Positions 26,295 through 34,547 are shown, counted from the stretch's first letter. The stretch: DNA of 40,925 nt from Spirochaetota bacterium (GCA_013151965.1 JAADHF010000075.1:1-40925), one strand, 5' to 3'. Numbers and translations: made by a program. The notes: generated by a model from the letters alone, not told the origin.

Positions 26295-27607
26295 GCTGCG
26301 ATGCGGTTTTGTTTTTTCATAAAAAAATAAAACATTATAAAAGTTATTATTGAGTCAAAAAGGATACCGGTTCCGAACATAACGGCAATACCCGTTAATG
26401 TAGGTAAAAAGATTCCGGTTGAATATAAAATAAAGAGTGTGCCGTAGAATATTATGTTGACAATCAATGATTGGTAGAGCATCAAATCAGTTCGTCCTCT
26501 GCCGTAAAAAACACTGTCAATTATGTTATTAAAAGCGAAAACGACGTAGAATCCAATGGAAATAAAGCTTAAATCTAAAACAGGCCGGAAATTGTCAATT
26601 CCCATTACTTTTTGAATAAAACTACCCCAGAACGGGATGGATATAAACCACAGGATTACTATAAACCCTGTTAATGCAAAATATCCGCGGATCCGTTCTT
26701 TATACTTTGTGACTGATACGGCACTGTCTCTTTTTATTAATTCACCCAATTGAAGTACCGGCAATAATAACCATCCCCATATAAAATTGTTAGTTACCCA
26801 GAACGTTCCCTGTTCTTTAACTACATTTACCAACCGCAGGATCATAAGTATAAACGCAGCATTTCTAACGAATGATTCAAGGCCGGAGAGCCCGCCAATC
26901 CGGAACCATTCTTTTAACCATTTAAAACTGAGCTTAATGTCTTTTCCGAGAAGATAGATACGTTCTTTTCGGAAGGCGGCTGCCATAACCGATAATAAAA
27001 TTATATTTACAAAAATATTGGTAATGGCAATTCCATTTACTCCTAATTGTGCGGAAAAAGGCAGGCTGCTGACTAAGAAGGTATCAAAAATAATAGATAA
27101 AATCATTTGGGTACCAAGAACCCAGAATAGATAAGCCTCTTTTTTCATTATTATCAGGACAAGTAAGAGAAACTTAACAGCTGTCGAGAAAATTAAACTA
27201 ACAGATTCAAGCCTGATATACTGTACGGTTGCATCAAGAAGTTCTGTCTGCTGGGCCATAAACAACAACATAGGCCGTGTATAAACCATCATTATTACAA
27301 ACATAACGCTGTAAATAAAAACAGTAAAAATAAGGCCTGTACGTATTTTATTATGAAATTCTTTATCACTAGAAAGTGATTTACCCATGAAATAGAACAT
27401 AGGTAAAATTAGTGCCTCCTGGATAACTTCGTATAATACATTAACCCAGGCTAATTGTGAGGCAATATTAAATCCCCAGTCACCGGGCATGTCTCCTATA
27501 AATATAATTCTTACAGTTGTATAAATAGTTGGCAGCAACCCCAGGAGAATCAGGGTTCCAAATAATTTGTAATCGATTGTTAATAGTGATTCTTTTATTT
27601 TTACCAT
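26291..27607 (-). CDS. MATE-type multidrug/metabolite exporter-like membrane protein
   Basis: The 438-residue protein has about twelve hydrophobic segments in two similar halves, as in the MATE branch of the MOP superfamily. Indicative stretches are QLAWVNVLYEVIQEALILPMF near the start, LGVNGIAITNIFVNI at the end of the first half and GGLSGLESFVRN opening the second half. These correspond to the LG..G.A.....N and G.....E..... helices of MATE proteins. A ribosome site AGGAG lies about ten bases before the ATG. It is translationally coupled to the kinase-nucleotidyltransferase downstream. Substrate and coupling ion are unknown; a flippase-type MOP member is the main alternative. Confidence 0.8.
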   Translation of the reverse strand: MVKIKESLLTIDYKLFGTLILLGLLPTIYTTVRIIFIGDMPGDWGFNIASQLAWVNVLYEVIQEALILPMFYFMGKSLSSDKEFHNKIRTGLIFTVFIYSVMFVIMMVYTRPMLLFMAQQTELLDATVQYIRLESVSLIFSTAVKFLLLVLIIMKKEAYLFWVLGTQMILSIIFDTFLVSSLPFSAQLGVNGIAITNIFVNIILLSVMAAAFRKERIYLLGKDIKLSFKWLKEWFRIGGLSGLESFVRNAAFILMILRLVNVVKEQGTFWVTNNFIWGWLLLPVLQLGELIKRDSAVSVTKYKERIRGYFALTGFIVILWFISIPFWGSFIQKVMGIDNFRPVLDLSFISIGFYVVFAFNNIIDSVFYGRGRTDLMLYQSLIVNIIFYGTLFILYSTGIFLPTLTGIAVMFGTGILFDSIITFIMFYFFMKKQNRIAA

Positions 27608-27935
27608 TAATACTTACTCCTGAAAACCCTTATACTTGAGTTAACCGGATTTTACGGAGTGCAAAGTAGTAAAATATCGGTGCATCGATTTATTCAGGTA
27701 AGCCGCTTCGCAGCCGGGATCAAACTCATCTTCATCAATTATATCGGTTATATATAAATATTTCCATCTTTACTATTCATGTAAACAATATGCTTTAGCA
27801 GGTCTGTGAGCCTTTTATCTTGATATCACGGCAATCATGTGATATAAATTCCACACATTATCGATAATATGCTGAAATTATAGATAATCTTACGCAGCGT
27901 ACTGACAGTATGAATGAAATCACGGGAGGAATATA
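27608..27935. other. Intergenic region (328 bases) between divergent MATE and GH42 genes
   Basis: The right part holds a clear promoter and inverted repeat for the GH42 gene (27820-27848) and its ribosome site GGGAGGA just before 27936. The left part holds only the AGGAG ribosome site of the MATE gene, a small GCCGC-TTC-GCAGC hairpin near 27704-27716 and AT-rich DNA with several TATA-like runs. I could not fix a convincing minus-strand promoter or any coding sequence of useful length here. Confidence 0.6.
27820..27848 (+). promoter_or_regulatory. Promoter with overlapping inverted repeat upstream of the GH42 gene
   Basis: TTGATA (27820-27825) and TATAAA (27843-27848) are 17 bases apart. An inverted repeat ATATCAC (27823-27829) / GTGATAT (27839-27845), centred on the spacer with a nine-base gap, overlaps both hexamers. 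A dimeric regulator bound there would block RNA polymerase, so this is a reasonable operator for carbohydrate control. No regulator gene is adjacent. Confidence 0.6.
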
Positions 27936-29990
27936 ATGGATCGTTACCCTCCGATCAATTCCGGATATCCTCATTTTCTGCATGGAGGAGATTACAATCC
28001 TGACCAATGGATAAAGACTCCTGAAATATGGGATGAGGACATGCGGCTTATGAAGCTGGCCAACTGCAACACAATGTCTATTGGTATCTTTTCATGGACA
28101 TCCTATGAACCGGAGGAGGGAAAGTTTAAATTTGATTGGCTGGATTCTATCATGGATAAACTGGCGGCGAATGGCGCCTATGCTGTACTGGCAACACCGA
28201 GCGGTTCAAAGCCCGCCTGGATGAGCGAAAAGTATCCTCAGGTTTGCCGCGTCAAAGCGGATGGAACCCGGGAAGCACATGGAGGCCGGCACAATCACTG
28301 CAGGACATCTCCCATATACCGGGAGAAATGTGTCATTATTAACACCGAACTGGCCAAACGCTACAAGAACCATCCCGCTCTGCTTGTATGGCACGTCTCC
28401 AACGAATACAATGGTGATCCGTGTTACTGTGATTTTTGCCTTGAGGCCTTCCGGCAGTGGCTACGCGTAAAGTATAACAATGATCCGGACAAACTAAACA
28501 ATGAATGGTGGACAACATTCTGGAATCATACTTTTACGGATTGGTCCCAGATTATACCTCCGGATAACAGTATTCACGGGCTGATGCTGGACTGGAAACG
28601 ATTTCTAACACATCAGACTATTGACTTCTTTAAAACCGAAAGTGCGCCTCTCAGAGAATATACGCCTGATGTGCCTGTGACTACGAATTTTATGGGTACA
28701 TATCCGGGACTGGACTACTGGAAATTTGCCAAAGAAGTGGATGTGATTTCCTGGGACAGTTATCCTTCCTATCACGACCGGGACGATGATTGGAAGTATG
28801 CGGTTGAAACTTCCTTTTCCCATGACATTAACCGCTGCCTTAAAGGTGGGCAGCCTTTTATGCAGATGGAGTGTTCGCCGAGCGTACAGAATTGGAAACC
28901 CGTAAACAAGCTTAAACGTCCCGGCCTGCACCGCACTGAAGCGCTTCAGTGCATCGCCCACGGTTCGGATACCATTCAGTACTTCCAATGGCGCAAGAGC
29001 AGGGGGGGCAGCGAAAAATTTCACGGTGCCGTAGTTGACCATTGCGGACACGAATACACGCGAGTATTCCGTGAAGTTGCCGGTGTGGGGGAAACTCTGT
29101 TAAAATTGGATGACATACTTGGCACAACTGTAAAACCGGAAACAGCGGTAATCTATGACTGGGAAAACCGGTGGGCAATTGATCAGACCGAGGGGCCGCG
29201 GAATGAAAAGAAGGATTATCTGCCGGCGTGCGTGGCGCACTACCGGCAATTTTGGAGCGCGGGTGTACCGGTAGATGTTATTAATATGGACTGCAGTTTC
29301 AGCACATACAAGCTGCTTATAGCACCAATGCTCTACATGCTGCGCCCGGGAGTATCTGAGAGAATCGAACGGTTTGTAGCGGATGGAGGAACATTCGTGA
29401 CGACTTATTTAAGCGGTATATCTAACGAAAATGATCTGTGTTTCTTAGGCGGATTTCCCGGCCCTCTGCGCAAACTGCTGGGAATATGGGCCGAAGAAAT
29501 AGATGTTTTATATGATGATGAAAAAACCATCATCGAAGCAGTGGAACCAAATCCCGCAGGTCTGTCAGGCAAATATAAAGCCGGTTTGTTCTGTGATATT
29601 ATTCACCATGAACATGCTGAAGTCCTGGCTGTTTATAAGAATCAGTTCTATGCGGGAAAACCGGCAGTTACGGTTAACACATTCGGGAAGGGGCAGGCGT
29701 ATTATGTTGCTTCCCGTAATGATGAACGTTTTCTCCGGGATTTTTACACCTGCCAAATCAGGAAACTCAACATTCGTACAGTAGTTCGGTGTAATCTTCC
29801 CAAAGGTGTTACCGCTCAGATGCGAAGCGATGGGAAGCATGAATTTATTTTCCTTTTAAACTTTACACGTGATAAATATGTTATCGATTTAGGCAATGAG
29901 CTCTTCCGTGACATTGAGAATGGATCTGAGGTATTATCCCATCTGGAATTACCTGGTTACGGATCAAGGATTATAACAAAACCGGTATAA
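27936..29990 (+). CDS. Glycoside hydrolase family 42 beta-galactosidase
   Basis: GH42 enzymes cleave terminal beta-galactosides (some beta-L-arabinosides) with retention. The 684-residue protein has the three-part family plan: a TIM barrel from GGDYNPDQW, a trimerisation/glutaminase-like middle domain (about 395-600) and a short beta C-terminus. The acid/base is E157 in HVSNEY. The nucleophile is E312 in MQMECSPS. The metal-binding cysteines appear as NHCRTS and CYCDFC. There is no signal peptide, so it acts in the cytoplasm on imported oligosaccharides. A strong GGGAGGA ribosome site precedes it. The DNA is GC-richer than its left neighbours (35 of 60 G/C at 28201-28260). The adjacent oxidoreductase suggests a small sugar-use locus; no transporter is present beside it. 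Confidence 0.95.
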   Translation: MDRYPPINSGYPHFLHGGDYNPDQWIKTPEIWDEDMRLMKLANCNTMSIGIFSWTSYEPEEGKFKFDWLDSIMDKLAANGAYAVLATPSGSKPAWMSEKYPQVCRVKADGTREAHGGRHNHCRTSPIYREKCVIINTELAKRYKNHPALLVWHVSNEYNGDPCYCDFCLEAFRQWLRVKYNNDPDKLNNEWWTTFWNHTFTDWSQIIPPDNSIHGLMLDWKRFLTHQTIDFFKTESAPLREYTPDVPVTTNFMGTYPGLDYWKFAKEVDVISWDSYPSYHDRDDDWKYAVETSFSHDINRCLKGGQPFMQMECSPSVQNWKPVNKLKRPGLHRTEALQCIAHGSDTIQYFQWRKSRGGSEKFHGAVVDHCGHEYTRVFREVAGVGETLLKLDDILGTTVKPETAVIYDWENRWAIDQTEGPRNEKKDYLPACVAHYRQFWSAGVPVDVINMDCSFSTYKLLIAPMLYMLRPGVSERIERFVADGGTFVTTYLSGISNENDLCFLGGFPGPLRKLLGIWAEEIDVLYDDEKTIIEAVEPNPAGLSGKYKAGLFCDIIHHEHAEVLAVYKNQFYAGKPAVTVNTFGKGQAYYVASRNDERFLRDFYTCQIRKLNIRTVVRCNLPKGVTAQMRSDGKHEFIFLLNFTRDKYVIDLGNELFRDIENGSEVLSHLELPGYGSRIITKPV

Positions 29991-30055
29991 AGATTGATTC
30001 CACAACTCTTCCGGAACGGGTTTCATTAAATAGTTTAAGATTTCAATGAACCTGA

Positions 30056-30084
30056 TTGACTAAGTGGTATTTAATTGGTAATAA
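30056..30084 (+). promoter_or_regulatory. Candidate promoter for the Gfo/Idh/MocA gene
   Basis: TTGACT (30056-30061) and TAATAA (30079-30084) are 17 bases apart in the 127-base gap after the GH42 gene. A GAGGA ribosome site (30109-30113) precedes the ATG. Just upstream, GGTT-CATT can pair with AATGAACC around a 15-base loop with one bulge, a weak stem that could end the GH42 transcript. Confidence 0.5.
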
Positions 30085-30117
30085 ATAAGTTAATAATTAT
30101 AATGGGAAGAGGATAAT

Positions 30118-31155
30118 ATGTCCGGAGAAAAAGCAGAACAGGCGGGAGGGAAGAATCCCGGGATAGGGATTATCGGTGTGGGCGGAATTGCCAATGATGG
30201 ACACCTGCCCGGATATCAGAAAGCCGGTTTAAATGTGATCGCCGCCGCGGATTGCAGCCGGGAAGCCCTGGATAGGGCCAATGACCAATGGGGCATAGGA
30301 AAGGTTTTTGCGGATTACCACGATATGCTGGCTTTGCCGGAAATTAAGATTGTGGATATTACCACGCCCCCGATGGTAAAAGGACCTCAGGTTTTAGATG
30401 CTATAAAGGCCGGCAAACACGTACTTGTTCAAAAACCTCTGGCGCGCAGTTTTGATGAAGCTAAAAAGATAGTGGAGGCTGCGGAAAAAGCAGGTGTATT
30501 GCTGGCCGTGCATCAGCAGGCCAGGTGGATACCGGCTCTTTTGCCGGTTAAGGGCTGGATAAAAGATGGATATATCGGCAAACCTTATTTCTGTTTATTT
30601 ACTCAACGTAATTACTGGCAGCCTCCGGAAGGTTCCTGGAAAACTCAATTAGACCCTTTTATCATTATTCAAAACGGAATTCATTATCTTGACTTGCTCA
30701 GGGAATGGTTCGGGGAACCGAAACTGGTTTATGCTATTGCCACCAGGGATGAAACCAACTATATAAATGGGGAACTTGTTACTGTAATATCACTGGAATT
30801 CGATAACGCCTTAAGAGCCTGCTTCATTAATGACATGTGTTACCGATGTGGTGATGGGGGGAGTAAAATCTGTGTTGAAGGGACAGGCGGATCGATCAGT
30901 GGGGATTTTGACTCTGACTCCATTATGCTGAGCTCCGATAAGCTTCCTGCACCCGGAGTAAAGGAGTACAAGGCAGATGGGAAATGGTTCCCGGATGCTT
31001 TCTCCGGCCCAATGCTGGATTTAATAGAGGCGATCCGGGAAGGCCGGGAACCCCGGACCAGCGGCCGTGATAATCTGAAGACCTTACAGGTTATCTTTGC
31101 AGCCTACAGGTCCATTAAGGAAAAACGTGCCGTAAATCCGAAGGAGATAGAGTAA
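30118..31155 (+). CDS. Gfo/Idh/MocA family NAD(P)-dependent oxidoreductase
   Basis: This is a cytoplasmic sugar or cyclitol dehydrogenase-like enzyme of 345 residues. The N-terminal Rossmann domain carries GIGIIGVGGIA (glycine motif near 16-25). The family lysine motif, usually EKP, reads VQKPLARSFDEA. The C-terminal alpha/beta domain includes the NGIHYLDLLREWFG segment with the conserved histidine. Members oxidise or reduce hydroxyls on sugars and inositols; sequence alone does not give the substrate. It lies 127 bases after the GH42 gene with its own likely promoter, and similar base composition links the two as one acquired or co-regulated sugar locus. It ends 14 bases from the convergent YcgN-like gene. 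Confidence 0.93.
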   Translation: MSGEKAEQAGGKNPGIGIIGVGGIANDGHLPGYQKAGLNVIAAADCSREALDRANDQWGIGKVFADYHDMLALPEIKIVDITTPPMVKGPQVLDAIKAGKHVLVQKPLARSFDEAKKIVEAAEKAGVLLAVHQQARWIPALLPVKGWIKDGYIGKPYFCLFTQRNYWQPPEGSWKTQLDPFIIIQNGIHYLDLLREWFGEPKLVYAIATRDETNYINGELVTVISLEFDNALRACFINDMCYRCGDGGSKICVEGTGGSISGDFDSDSIMLSSDKLPAPGVKEYKADGKWFPDAFSGPMLDLIEAIREGREPRTSGRDNLKTLQVIFAAYRSIKEKRAVNPKEIE

Positions 31156-31169
31156 CAGGTTGATATATA

Positions 31170-31472
31170 TCACCCCTTTTTAAATAATTTTCTCCAGAAA
31201 CGGAATTTTTCGACATACCCGCAGGTATCCGGAAGATATGAAGAAAAGAGGGCATGGAATATTGTCATTTTACGGCATTCCCTGCAGATTTTAAAACGAT
31301 TTTCATAGACTATGCAGATATTTATATCCGTATTGAAATATTTGCATGGTTCATTAGAGTCTGTGATAAGATGATTTTCATAGACTTCCTTCTTATAACA
31401 GCATGAACCACAGTGTTTGCAGAGAGCTTCCCATTTTTCTTTTTTAAACCAGAAAGTCATATCAATATTCAT
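31170..31472 (-). CDS. YcgN/YkgJ-like cysteine-cluster protein
   Basis: The 100-residue protein has nine cysteines in the spacing of the YcgN (UPF0260) group: C18, C21, C24, C25 (CKHCGSCC), C43 (PCKYF), C53, C63, C66 (CRECRKM) and C84. The closing segment FSSYLPDTCGYV is strongly diagnostic. Such clusters probably bind zinc or an Fe-S cofactor; the function is unknown. It is at the short end for the family. No good ribosome site precedes the ATG at 31472; the next in-frame ATG (MTFWF, residue 5) is an alternative. A GC-rich hairpin (31477-31494) stands directly in front of the start codon, which may lower or control translation. Confidence 0.85.
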   Translation of the reverse strand: MNIDMTFWFKKEKWEALCKHCGSCCYKKEVYENHLITDSNEPCKYFNTDINICIVYENRFKICRECRKMTIFHALFSSYLPDTCGYVEKFRFWRKLFKKG

Positions 31473-31476
31473 TTTA

Positions 31477-31494
31477 AGGGAGCGGGCGCTCCCT
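31477..31494. terminator. GC-rich hairpin between the histidine kinase and YcgN-like genes
   Basis: AGGGAGC (31477-31483) pairs perfectly with GCTCCCT (31488-31494) around four bases. On the plus strand it is followed by GATTTTC, a short T-run, so it could terminate plus-strand transcripts crossing the YcgN gene. On the minus strand it sits four bases before the YcgN start codon, downstream of the kinase gene. Direction and function are uncertain. Confidence 0.5.
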
Positions 31495-31556
31495 GATTTT
31501 CTCCAGGCATATGGTTTTTAAGCAGTAAAGATTCATTTAAAATTGCTGCGGCCTTT

Positions 31557-33038
31557 TTACTCTTTACTATTCGGCAGAGTAAAATAAAATCTGCTTCCCC
31601 CGCCTTTCCTGCTTTCCACACCGGCACGGCCTCCTAATTTCTTTACAATTCTCTGTACAATGGAAAGCCCCAATCCGTGACCTTTGGTACTGGATTGATT
31701 AAGCCGTTCGAAGGGTGTAAAAAGTTTTTTTACCTCTTTCTTTGATAAACCGGGTCCGTTATCCTTTATCCAGAAGCAAATATAGCCGTCAGGCTCAATA
31801 TCCGCCCCGAGCACAATATGCGGGGGCCTGCCGCCGTATTTAAGTGCATTACTCATATAGTTAAACCACACTTCCTCTACCCATTGCCTGTATCCTGACG
31901 CTTCGGGCCAGGTATCGGGAGTAACAATCCGGGCATTTAATTCCTTTATAAGAAAATCCAGTCTCTTTTTAGCTTCTGCAATAATACTTCCCATATCGAG
32001 TGTTTCTGTTTTTACATCATCTATACCCTGCACACTTGCCAGGAGAAGCAGTTCATCGATTATATCACGTATTTTATATACACTTTGCTGCACCATTTCT
32101 ATATAACCGGACTGCTCCTTGTTTAAAATCCCCTCGGTATCAAGTTTTAAAAGAGTCAGATATCCGTTTATGCCGGATAAAGGATTTTTAATATCATGAG
32201 CCACTGTATGTGCAAAGGCATCCAATTCGGCGTTTTTTCTTTCCAATTCCGAAGCATATTTTTGTAAAGCTATTTCTGCCTCTTTCTGTGCGGTAATGTC
32301 CTCTTTAATGGCAATAAAATGGGTAATCTGTCCCTCCGGGTTATAAATGGGAGCAATATTAGCTGCTTCCCAGTATAACCTGTTATCCTTGCGGCGGTTT
32401 AAGAACTCTCCGTGCCATTCTTTTCCCGAATTAATTGTTTCCCATAACTTTTTGTAAAACTCAGTGCCATGTTTTCCGGATTTAAGAACTCTTGGGTTCT
32501 GACCCAGAACTTCTTCTTTGGTATATCCTGTAATCGAAATAAACTTTGAGTTTACATACTCTATGATACCGTTTTTATCCGTTATAACTATCGTATTTGC
32601 ACTATGCTCTACGGCATTGACATATTTTCTGAGTTCTTCATTCTGTTTTTGCAGCTCTTTCTGATAATTACAGATAAGCACTTCCGCTTTTTTCCTGGAT
32701 ACCATAAGCCGATGAATTACTTCGTCCGTAATGATGATAATAGCTGTTATGGACAGAATATTAATAACGGAAGATTCGAAATGTTGCATCTTATGAGAAG
32801 TTACCCAGACAGCATCCGCAGAAAGAATCAGGATCAAAGACAGATACAACCGTCTTTTGTAAAAAAAAGCCGATACAAGACATGGAATTATGAATATATA
32901 AATAAAACTTTCTCTGAACTTAAATACTACAATCAGTATGCTTAATAAAAACAGAGTTGATGTAAAAAGTATAAATGCTGCTAAAGGATGAATTCTGTTA
33001 TCAAATTCAACCTGGTCGCATATTTCCCTCTCTTTCAT
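31557..33038 (-). CDS. Orphan PAS-domain sensor histidine kinase, membrane-bound
   Basis: The 493-residue kinase has an N-terminal membrane region (about 15-110) with several hydrophobic helices and no large external domain. A short coiled coil (ICNYQKELQKQNEELRKYV), a PAS domain (about 140-240) and a PAC tail (FIAIKEDITAQKEAE) follow. The transmitter has an H-box with H281 in AHDIKNP, an N-box WFNYMSNALKYGG, G1 DNGPGLS and G2 GHGLGLSI. The phosphotransfer and ATP sites are intact. No response regulator lies next to it. The input is presumably a cytoplasmic or membrane-associated signal read by PAS; the ligand is unknown. A good promoter lies upstream at 33088-33116. Confidence 0.93.
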   Translation of the reverse strand: MKEREICDQVEFDNRIHPLAAFILFTSTLFLLSILIVVFKFRESFIYIFIIPCLVSAFFYKRRLYLSLILILSADAVWVTSHKMQHFESSVINILSITAIIIITDEVIHRLMVSRKKAEVLICNYQKELQKQNEELRKYVNAVEHSANTIVITDKNGIIEYVNSKFISITGYTKEEVLGQNPRVLKSGKHGTEFYKKLWETINSGKEWHGEFLNRRKDNRLYWEAANIAPIYNPEGQITHFIAIKEDITAQKEAEIALQKYASELERKNAELDAFAHTVAHDIKNPLSGINGYLTLLKLDTEGILNKEQSGYIEMVQQSVYKIRDIIDELLLLASVQGIDDVKTETLDMGSIIAEAKKRLDFLIKELNARIVTPDTWPEASGYRQWVEEVWFNYMSNALKYGGRPPHIVLGADIEPDGYICFWIKDNGPGLSKKEVKKLFTPFERLNQSSTKGHGLGLSIVQRIVKKLGGRAGVESRKGGGSRFYFTLPNSKE

Positions 33039-33087
33039 TTGTTAACCCATATATAAAATAAGCGAAGATTCCTCATAACCGGAATCT

Positions 33088-33116
33088 ATTATACATTTAT
33101 CGCATGGAAAGTGTAA
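33088..33116 (-). promoter_or_regulatory. Promoter of the histidine kinase gene
   Basis: On the minus strand, TTACAC (33111-33116) and a perfect TATAAT (33088-33093) are 17 bases apart. Just downstream an inverted repeat GATTCC/GGAATC (33067-33072 and 33081-33086) spans the predicted transcription start and could be an operator or leader hairpin. Confidence 0.65.
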
Positions 33117-33164
33117 CAGAAATGTCAGGATGAATGCAAATACTTACGAATATAACTTTTAAAG

Positions 33165-33219
33165 GCAGATTGATTTAGACAGGTTGTTAAGAATGCACAG
33201 TCAATGTAAATCAGTCTGC
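33165..33219. other. Long stem-loop between MFS and histidine kinase genes
   Basis: GCAGATTGATTT (33165-33176) pairs with AAATCAGTCTGC (33208-33219) over twelve positions around a 31-base loop. On plus-strand RNA the single non-Watson-Crick position is a U-G pair; on the minus strand it is an A-C mismatch. An 8-base direct repeat TGCACAGT occurs at 33194-33201 and 33217-33224. It may be a terminator for the MFS gene, an attenuator or a small RNA. Confidence 0.4.
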
Positions 33220-33252
33220 ACAGTGGAATTATGCCTTGTTCTATAAGGAGAA

Positions 33253-34398
33253 TTAACCTGTATTCTTTCGGGGTTCCGTTTCTTTAATCTTTATCCAGGT
33301 AAGGATAATTATACAGATAAGAAGTATCAGTGTAAAAAAATATGCATGTCCGATACCGATAATCGAGGCGATAACCCCTAAAAGAAAAGGGAAAACCATC
33401 CCCCCGAGAGAGATTGCCGCGAAGAGAATACCGGTTATAGTACCCGGTTTTTCCGGGTAGGCGGAGGTACCGTAAGCCATTAGAAGCGGGAAGAAGGGAG
33501 AAACTCCTATCCCATAAAAAAATACGAGAATAATTTTAGCTGTAAGGTTGTTTACCGCAAGGAACAATAAAAAGGAAGCAAGTCCCAGGAGCGGAAGAAT
33601 CCTGATTATTCTGATAAGTGAAAACTTTTTTAAAAGCTTTGCGGTAAGGAACCGTCCGAGTATGGTGCCTGCCAGATAGAGGGAAACGGCTGCACTGGCA
33701 AATTGAATACCTGTAGAGTACACGGTTTTTATATACTCGGCAAGCCAGTATGAGAAGCCGAAATCTATACTGATGTAGAGAAACAGTATGATAAAACTGT
33801 AGAGTACTTTTGGATTGCCGAGGATTGAGAAAAGTTTTTCCTTTTCCGTATTCTTCTTTTTAGGGTCGGGAATGGACGTGGGGATTATTCCGGAAAATAG
33901 AATTATCCCGAGCAAGGCGGCCTCCCAGAATGGGAAGCGCCAGTTCTTACCGATTATGTAGTTAAAGGAAACAATCAGAGGGGCGATAAAACTGCCGGAA
34001 GCAGAGAAGAAGGCCATTACAGTTAAATTTCTATCGCGGCGTTCCGGAAAAAGGTAGAGCATAATGCTCTGGCTGACAGCTCCGATAGGGCTTCCGGCTA
34101 TACTGAGAAGGGCCAGGAAGAGCAGGAAGGAAAGATATGTCCTGGAAAAACCCAGAAGGGTAAGTCCGGCTGCAAGAAAAGCCGACGAAATCAGGAAGAT
34201 GTTTTTCTTATTGACATAATCCGATGCGATGCTTCCGAAAGTAGTTCCCAGGAGCGAACCCGCGGATAAAATAGTAAAAAACAACCCTGCTTTAAGGTAG
34301 TCTATGGAAAGGTCTTTAATGATGCCGGGAAGTGAAGGACCTAAGAGTGAAAGAATTAGTACCCAGAGGAAATTTGCTGCGAAAGCTATTTGCGGCAT
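33253..34398 (-). CDS. MFS transporter
   Basis: This is an inner-membrane major facilitator of 381 residues with twelve hydrophobic segments. The first helix, FAANFLWVLILSLLGPSLPGI, starts almost at once. A loop 2-3 motif A variant (GSIASDYVNKKNIF) and SIAGSPIGAVSQSIMLYLFPERR in the first half fit the FucP/sugar-type or YfmO-like branches, as does the second half's SPFFPLLMAYGTSAYPEKPG, but I cannot fix a substrate. The start lacks a good ribosome site; a short reading frame with a better site lies just upstream (34406-34471). It is flanked by the histidine kinase and the iron operon on the same strand, each with an intergenic gap, so it is probably its own unit. Confidence 0.88.
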   Translation of the reverse strand: MPQIAFAANFLWVLILSLLGPSLPGIIKDLSIDYLKAGLFFTILSAGSLLGTTFGSIASDYVNKKNIFLISSAFLAAGLTLLGFSRTYLSFLLFLALLSIAGSPIGAVSQSIMLYLFPERRDRNLTVMAFFSASGSFIAPLIVSFNYIIGKNWRFPFWEAALLGIILFSGIIPTSIPDPKKKNTEKEKLFSILGNPKVLYSFIILFLYISIDFGFSYWLAEYIKTVYSTGIQFASAAVSLYLAGTILGRFLTAKLLKKFSLIRIIRILPLLGLASFLLFLAVNNLTAKIILVFFYGIGVSPFFPLLMAYGTSAYPEKPGTITGILFAAISLGGMVFPFLLGVIASIIGIGHAYFFTLILLICIIILTWIKIKETEPRKNTG

Positions 34399-34405
34399 CT
34401 GTTCT

Positions 34406-34471
34406 TCATGATAAAATATTAACCTTTGCTGATTTAAAATCTGTATCTATGGAACGTAAATTCCCTTTCAT
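34406..34471 (-). CDS. Possible 21-residue leader peptide upstream of the MFS gene
   Basis: An ATG at 34471 (minus) follows GGAGAG at a good distance and opens a frame of 21 codons ending in TGA seven bases before the MFS start, in a different frame. The peptide begins MKGNLRSID. The MFS gene itself has no such ribosome site, so translational coupling or leader-mediated control is possible. Alternatively it is chance, or a sequencing indel has split the true N-terminus. Confidence 0.3.
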   Translation of the reverse strand: MKGNLRSIDTDFKSAKVNILS

Positions 34472-34547
34472 AACAACTCTCTCCGGCTGTTTTAAGGTAA
34501 TATAACACGGCTGGTGGTAATTAGTAAATGATTCACAGGAGAATGAT

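Noticed and set aside
28605-29178. Minus-strand open frames opposite the GH42 gene
   Set aside because: They are shadows in a GC-richer gene; the plus-strand frame has both catalytic glutamates and full-length homology features.
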